Below are positions 7,174 through 10,342 of a DNA stretch of 10,342 bases, piece by piece. The first letter of the stretch is position 1, and every line of letters begins with the position of its first letter. A model generated the notes under the pieces. It was not told where the DNA came from and made no database searches. It saw nothing but the letters and a program-made list of their open reading frames with translations. The position numbers and the translations under genes are program-made. The stretch comes from CAYFNF01 sp964344485 (lineage in GTDB: Bacteria > Patescibacteriota > Patescibacteriia > UBA9570 > XYC2-FULL-38-9), in assembly GCA_964344485.1 (NCBI GenBank), contig CAYFNF010000012.1:1-10342 (forward strand), in the 5' to 3' direction.

Positions 7174-7896
7174 TTATATGATGTTGATGGTCGAGAAAAA
7201 CCGGTTTATCCAATTGGGTCGCTGTTGATCATTCATATCCCCGTCACCGGAATAGTCGATACGGGCATCGGCTATCTGGGTCGACCTGATAGTGTTGTCG
7301 GGTGAGATGTCTTCCGGGCGAACCATACCCGAGAGGAGAATGAACTGGTTTTCAAAGTTGACGGTGATATCCCGCCGTCCCTCTATGCGCAGGTTGCCGT
7401 TGGGCATGACCTCAGTGACGACACAGGATATGGAAGCGGTCAACGTGCTCATACGGGAGGTGTCGGCCGCTCCCTCAAAATCCTGTTTGTTCCCCATTGA
7501 GGCATTGGAGAGGTCGGTTTTGGTTCCACCTTTCAAAAGGGTCTGGAAATCCAGCATGCCGGTCATTCCAACGGTCATCTTATTATTTCGGTTCAAGTTG
7601 GTGTCGGCACTTTGGGTGGCGGAAGAGTTCTCAAAAATCTGCACGGTGATGATATCGCCGACATTCCGAGCCTTGTTGTCCAAAAACAGCGTGTTTCGGT
7701 CGGTAGACTGCCAGATGGAGCCATCTTTCGGGGCCAATGTTTCCGGGGGCGTCGGTTTGACCACCGCAACCGGAGCCGGGGGCCGTTGCGAGGCTCTGGT
7801 CATGCCGCATCCTGAAAGGGTGGCGAGCATCAACAGCAACAGTGGTATCACCTGCATGGCACGCTTGGCGGGCAGCCTTTCAACCTCCACGCTCAT
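7174..7896 (-). CDS. flgH: flagellar L-ring lipoprotein FlgH
   Basis: FlgH forms the outer-membrane L ring, the bushing through which the flagellar rod passes. The 240-residue length is normal for the family. A charged N-terminus and a leucine-rich core lead to lipobox LSGC with C30 as the lipidation site. Family landmarks are GSIW, LFLDNKARNVGDIITV, EVMPNGNLRIEGRRDITVNF, LLSGMVRPEDISPDNT and IADARIDYSG, and it ends in WINRFF and a short hydrophobic tail. The start at 7896 is chosen because AGGTGA lies about 8 bases upstream. Met14 (7857) is an alternative that still gives a signal peptide. An N gap lies 19 bases upstream, so the boundary with the previous gene is hidden. It follows flgI and an unknown secreted gene on the same strand, an unusual order because flgH normally precedes flgI. 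Confidence 0.96.
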   Translation of the reverse strand: MSVEVERLPAKRAMQVIPLLLLMLATLSGCGMTRASQRPPAPVAVVKPTPPETLAPKDGSIWQSTDRNTLFLDNKARNVGDIITVQIFENSSATQSADTNLNRNNKMTVGMTGMLDFQTLLKGGTKTDLSNASMGNKQDFEGAADTSRMSTLTASISCVVTEVMPNGNLRIEGRRDITVNFENQFILLSGMVRPEDISPDNTIRSTQIADARIDYSGDGDMNDQQRPNWINRFFSTINII

Positions 7897-7915
7897 GCCT
7901 GTTTCACCTATAACC

Positions 7916-8083
7916 NNNNNNNNNNNNNNNNNNNNNNNNNNNNNNNNNNNNNNNNNNNNNNNNNNNNNNNNNNNNNNNNNNNNNNNNNNNNNNNNNNNNN
8001 NNNNNNNNNNNNNNNNNNNNNNNNNNNNNNNNNNNNNNNNNNNNNNNNNNNNNNNNNNNNNNNNNNNNNNNNNNNNNNNNNNN
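7916..8083. other. assembly gap, 168 N
   Basis: The bases are unknown. The gap removes the 3' end of the cysteine-rich secreted gene and the sequence just upstream of flgH. The open frame across the gap is an artefact: the two sides encode a secreted protein and a complete FlgH with its own lipoprotein signal. The true gap size and the adjacency of the two sides depend on scaffolding. Confidence 1.
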
Positions 8084-8550
8084 TCGACACATTGACTGAT
8101 GATTTTGCGCCGTTTCATGCTGGGCTCGGTGGGCTCGCTGATGCCGCCGCACTGGTCAGCTTTGAGCCATTTGAAGGTCCGGTGTTTTTCCACCCAGTTC
8201 GCACTGGCCAGGACCGGAGGGGTTTTGTCTCCCACCGACCAACTCTTGGTCAGGGTTCGGGAAAGGTCGTCCGGGCTTTTACTGGCCCCCAATTCAACCT
8301 TGCGCTCCTTGGTGGTCCGGGTGCTGTAGCGGGTGCTCTTCTTCTCGACGGTGGTAAACCGGCAGCAGCAGTTCTCTTTGTCCGCATAGCTCCGGCAGAT
8401 GCGAATGATCTCATCTGGTGGATAGTGGTTTTTGATCAACTCCGTCATGATGGCAGCCGGGCATTCGGCCTTGGCCACAGACGGAATTCCAACCAGAATA
8501 AAAACGGCCATCGTCGTACCAATCAGGCCGGTGAAGATTCTTGGCAACAT
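8084..8550 (-). CDS. unrecognised secreted cysteine-rich protein between flgI and flgH (3' end in gap)
   Basis: About 155 residues are visible before the gap. The N-terminus is a clear Sec signal peptide: short basic start, hydrophobic stretch 5-24, and likely cleavage after VAKA (28) before ECPAA. The mature part has Cys at 30, 52, 61, 62, 63, 134 and 154, including a CCC run. It also has a short helical motif around MTELIKNHYPPDEIIRIC. The middle is rich in Lys, Arg, Ser and Thr. The ribosome site AAAGGAG lies 8 bases before the ATG, and the gene starts 30 bases after the flgI stop, so it is probably co-transcribed. It is not FlgJ or FlgA by any motif I know. Position and export suggest a periplasmic accessory of the P or L ring, which is inference only. 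Disulfides are likely. Confidence 0.75.
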
Positions 8551-8580
8551 GGTGCGTGCTCCTTTCTGTAGTACCGACGC

Positions 8581-9715
8581 TTAGATGATGACCAGTTCCG
8601 CTTGTATGGCACCGGAGGCTTTCAACGCCTGCAGGATGGCGATCAGGTCGCTGGGGCCGACCCCGAAGGCGTTGAGTCCTTTGACCAGATCTTCCAGGGT
8701 GACCCCTTCTTCCATAACCATGAGGCTGGCATCTGATTCGGCCACATCGATTTCGGTATTGTCGGACTCTTGAAGAAGGTCACCGGTCTGTTCATCCCGG
8801 ATCACATCGCCGCTCTCTCCGTCCTTGCCGGTCCTGAGATAGTTCTGCCCCTCTTCCTTGACGCTGATGCTGAGACTGCCATGGGTCAGGGCCACGGTGG
8901 AGACCTTGACGTTCTTTCCGACGACTATGGTGCCGGTCCTTTCGTTGAAGACGATGCGGGCCGCCGTGTCAGGGTCGATCATGATGCGCTCGAACCGGGC
9001 TATGAACTCTGAAATGCGGTCGTCGTAGCTCTTGGGAACACGAACCTTGACGGTGGCCGAATCACGGGACCGGGCGACTGGTGCGCCGAAATGGTCGTTG
9101 ATGTTGTCGGCAATGCGGACAGAGGTGGTGAAATCGTGATTTTTCAAAGAGAGGATAAGCTCTCTCTTCTTACCGATATCGAACTTCACCTCCCGTTCGA
9201 CGATGGCCCCGCCAACTACCTTACCCACCGTGTTGTGGCCCTTGGAGGTTTTGGCGTTGTTTCCTTCAGCAGAGAATCCACCTCCAACCGAGATCGGGCC
9301 TTGGGCCACAGCATAGATTCTGCCGTCCGGCCCTTTGAGAGGCGTCATGATGAGAACCCCGTCCTTGAGGCTTTTGGCGTCACCCAATGAGGCGATGGTG
9401 GCGTCCAGGGTCGTGCCCTGCCGAGAGAAAGGGGGGAAGGGCCGCCGTAACCATGACCGATGCCACGTTCTTGATCTTGTCGTTACCGGATGCAGTTACC
9501 CCCATCCGTTGCAGCATCATCCGGGCACTCTGGCTGGTGATCTGAAGCTTGGAATCACCAGTCCCGGCCAGTCCCACCACCAATCCAAAGCCGATGAGCT
9601 GGTTATCCCGGACACCATTGATGTTGATGATGTCTTTCAATCGGGCCGTCTCTCCCAACTGGGGCAGAAGGAGTGAAATCAGGAATAGGGTGCAGGTGAA
9701 AAGATTTTTCTTCAT
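8581..9715 (-). CDS. flgI: flagellar P-ring protein FlgI, with one frameshift
   Basis: FlgI forms the periplasmic P ring around the flagellar rod. The N-terminal piece starts at 9715 with a signal peptide (MKKNLFTCTLFLISLLLP, cleavage near GETA before RLKDI). It continues with GVRDNQLIGFGLVVGLAGTGD, the MLQRMGV segment and VMVTAALPPF. The frame then breaks at a six-base run (9431-9436). The other frame resumes as SRQGTTLDATIASLGDAKSL, exactly what the family shows at that point, and runs through MTPLKGPDGRIYAVAQGP, VERE, the VNPDT-like DPDTAARIV and ALKASGAIQAEL to TAA at 8581-8583. Removing one base from the run gives 377 residues, a normal length. AAGGA (9723-9727) is the ribosome site. The shift may be a sequencing error or a true defect. 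It heads the block with the secreted gene and flgH. Confidence 0.95.
9431..9436 (-). other. frameshift site in flgI: homopolymer of six
   Basis: The coding strand has six C in a row between CTT and TTT. With five C the reading becomes A-L-P-P-F-S-R-Q-G-T-T-L-D, the expected FlgI sequence. With six, translation leaves frame and stops 17 codons beyond the P-P-F of the N-terminal piece. A single extra base in a homopolymer is a classic sequencing error, but slipped-strand mutation is also possible. Confidence 0.85.
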
Positions 9716-9748
9716 GTGTGTATCCTTAAAAAATCAAGGCAAATTATT

Positions 9749-9764
9749 GACGCATACAGGCGTC
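9749..9764. promoter_or_regulatory. inverted repeat in the flgI upstream region
   Basis: GACGC (9749-9753) and GCGTC (9760-9764) form perfect arms around ATACAG. The repeat abuts the first 15-bp operator-like palindrome and lies 34 bases upstream of the flgI start. It could be a variant operator or part of the promoter region. Confidence 0.4.
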
Positions 9765-9778
9765 TACGTGATGCGTAG
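9764..9778. promoter_or_regulatory. operator-like palindrome 1
   Basis: CTACGTGATGCGTAG has 5-bp arms CTACG/CGTAG around TGATG. With flanks it shares 17 of 20 bases with palindrome 2, which starts 42 bases away, about four helical turns. It lies about 50 bases upstream of the flgI start. It is the type of site bound by a small helix-turn-helix dimer such as the XRE protein encoded next door. Confidence 0.55.
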
Positions 9779-9805
9779 CATGGAATGCATGAAAGTTCAC
9801 TTTGT

Positions 9806-9820
9806 CTACGCATTGCGTAG
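9806..9820. promoter_or_regulatory. operator-like palindrome 2
   Basis: CTACGCATTGCGTAG is a perfect 7-1-7 palindrome centred on T9813. Both it and palindrome 1 are preceded by GT and followed by CAT, so they form an imperfect direct repeat of 20 bases. The site sits about 90-105 bases upstream of flgI and about 160 bases upstream of the XRE gene. Confidence 0.6.
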
Positions 9821-9901
9821 CATTTAGGGCCTGCCTCATACCATGTCAAATTGGTGGTATTTGGGATCAACATCGGGTAAGACGCAAAACCAATGCCATC
9901 T

Positions 9902-9924
9902 CTTCGTGATACGTAGAATCTACG
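9902..9924. promoter_or_regulatory. operator-like palindromes 3 and 4, upstream of the XRE gene
   Basis: CTTCGTGATACGTAG (9902-9916) matches palindrome 1 at 13 of 15 bases. It overlaps a second inverted repeat, CGTAG-AAT-CTACG (9912-9924). The pair is about 55-75 bases before the XRE start, where bound repressor would block its promoter. Autoregulation is the natural inference. Confidence 0.5.
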
Positions 9925-9977
9925 AGAATCGAAAAGTTATAGGCTCTGACCCACTCCAAACAATGGAAGGAGATGGA

Positions 9978-10342
9978 ATGGGCGAGAACCTATTTGCAAA
10001 GAGGCTGAAACAGGCCAGAACACAGGCCGGTTATTCGCAGAGACGATTGGGTATCGATGTTGGGCTGGATGAGTTCGTGGCTTCTCCCCGGATCAACAGG
10101 TATGAGCAGGGGCGGCACATGCCATCCGATATGGGTCTGGTGCAGAAGATCGGCGACCTTCTCGGGGTGCCGGTTCCCTATTTTTTCTGTCCGGATGACA
10201 CCATGGCGGAGCTAATCCGGGTCATCGGACTTATGGAGGAAGAGGATCGCAAGGTGTTGCTGGAGAGATTGAGCACCGAAGAGGGATATTGTAAATCGGC
10301 GTGCAAAAATGACCCCCTAGGAGGGAAAATCGGCGTACAAAA
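9978..10342 (+). CDS. XRE-family helix-turn-helix transcriptional regulator, 3' end altered by an IS
   Basis: The start ATG at 9978 has AAGGAG (9967-9972) five bases upstream, which is why it is preferred to the in-frame ATG at 9963. Residues about 5-65 form the XRE/Cro-type DNA-binding domain: FAKRLKQARTQAGYSQRRLG, then a recognition-helix region with VASPRINRYEQG, then LVQKIGDLLGVPVPYFF. After that comes an acidic helical tail (MAELIRVIGLMEEEDRKVLLERL). Such proteins bind palindromic operators as dimers, often repressing their own gene. Palindromes in the region upstream fit this. From about 10290 the frame runs through repeats of IS21-end type and is still open at the window edge, so residues after about 104 are probably not native. 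The protein core looks complete. Control of the divergent flagellar genes is inference. Confidence 0.85.
   Translation, partial: MGENLFAKRLKQARTQAGYSQRRLGIDVGLDEFVASPRINRYEQGRHMPSDMGLVQKIGDLLGVPVPYFFCPDDTMAELIRVIGLMEEEDRKVLLERLSTEEGYCKSACKNDPLGGKIGVQ
10290..10342. mobile_element. probable terminal end of an IS21-family element (partial)
   Basis: From TGT at 10290 the sequence carries two copies of a 16-base unit: AAATCGGCGTGCAAAA (10293-10308) and AAATCGGCGTACAAAA (10327-10342). They differ at one base and are 34 bases apart, with GACCCCCTAGGAGGG between. IS21 elements are known for TG-starting ends with several internal repeats, and this wording resembles those ends as I remember them. The transposase genes would lie beyond the window. 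It interrupts the XRE gene. Confidence 0.55.

Noticed and set aside
7174..8550. A single 458-codon open frame crossing the N gap, as a fusion protein
   Set aside because: The gap bases are unknown and merely keep the frame open. The two sides are a secreted protein and a complete FlgH with its own ribosome site, signal peptide and lipobox.
8092..8571. A + strand ORF of 159 codons
   Set aside because: It mirrors the secreted Cys-rich gene, whose signal peptide and ribosome site make the minus strand the coding one.
9838..9860. ATACCA / TGGTAT inverted repeat as another operator of the array
   Set aside because: Its sequence is unrelated to the CTACG/CGTAG pattern, and a 6-bp arm with an 11-base spacer can easily arise by chance.
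1..10342. CRISPR arrays, tRNA or rRNA genes
   Set aside because: No regularly spaced repeat series, cloverleaf-like tRNA sequence or conserved rRNA segment was seen.

Overview
The window looks like a piece of a draft genome from a diderm (Gram-negative), flagellated proteobacterium. P-ring (FlgI) and L-ring (FlgH) genes are present, and they only make sense in a cell with an outer membrane. Large multi-domain sensor kinases next to EAL proteins, together with IS630- and IS21-type elements, suit an environmental, signalling-rich and IS-rich lineage. The style resembles magnetotactic Magnetococcales genomes, but I cannot prove that from this window. A 168-base run of N (7916-8083) shows that this is scaffolded sequence.

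Left part (1-6618, + strand). A 1113-residue hybrid histidine kinase (REC-PAS-PAS-GAF-HisKA-HATPase-REC-Hpt) is followed by a complete IS630-family element. Next come a GAF / degenerate-GGDEF / EAL protein that is a likely c-di-GMP phosphodiesterase, and a 34-residue single-helix membrane peptide whose ATG overlaps the EAL stop. The IS sits in the last codons of the kinase and supplies its present stop codon. Conceptual removal of the IS restores a kinase that ends 8 bases before the EAL start, so the ancestral layout was a tight kinase-EAL-small membrane peptide operon. The two large proteins carry matching GAF domains with an identically spaced Cys/His set.

Right part (6724-9715, - strand). 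This is a flagellar block read from high to low coordinates: flgI (one frameshift in a six-base homopolymer), an unrecognised secreted cysteine-rich protein (its end is lost in the N gap), flgH (lipoprotein), then a headless C-terminal remnant of a flagellin gene. A perfect 10-bp inverted repeat lies at the broken end of the remnant. Spot counts suggest higher G+C here than in the left part.

Far right (9716-10342). A 262-base divergent region between flgI and an XRE-family repressor gene holds several related 15-bp palindromes. They look like operators placed to control flgI and the repressor itself. The repressor gene runs into tandem repeats typical of an IS21-family end, so its C-terminus is probably truncated by a second insertion. 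Overall the window joins c-di-GMP/phosphorelay signalling with flagellar ring assembly and shows several signs of IS-driven wear.
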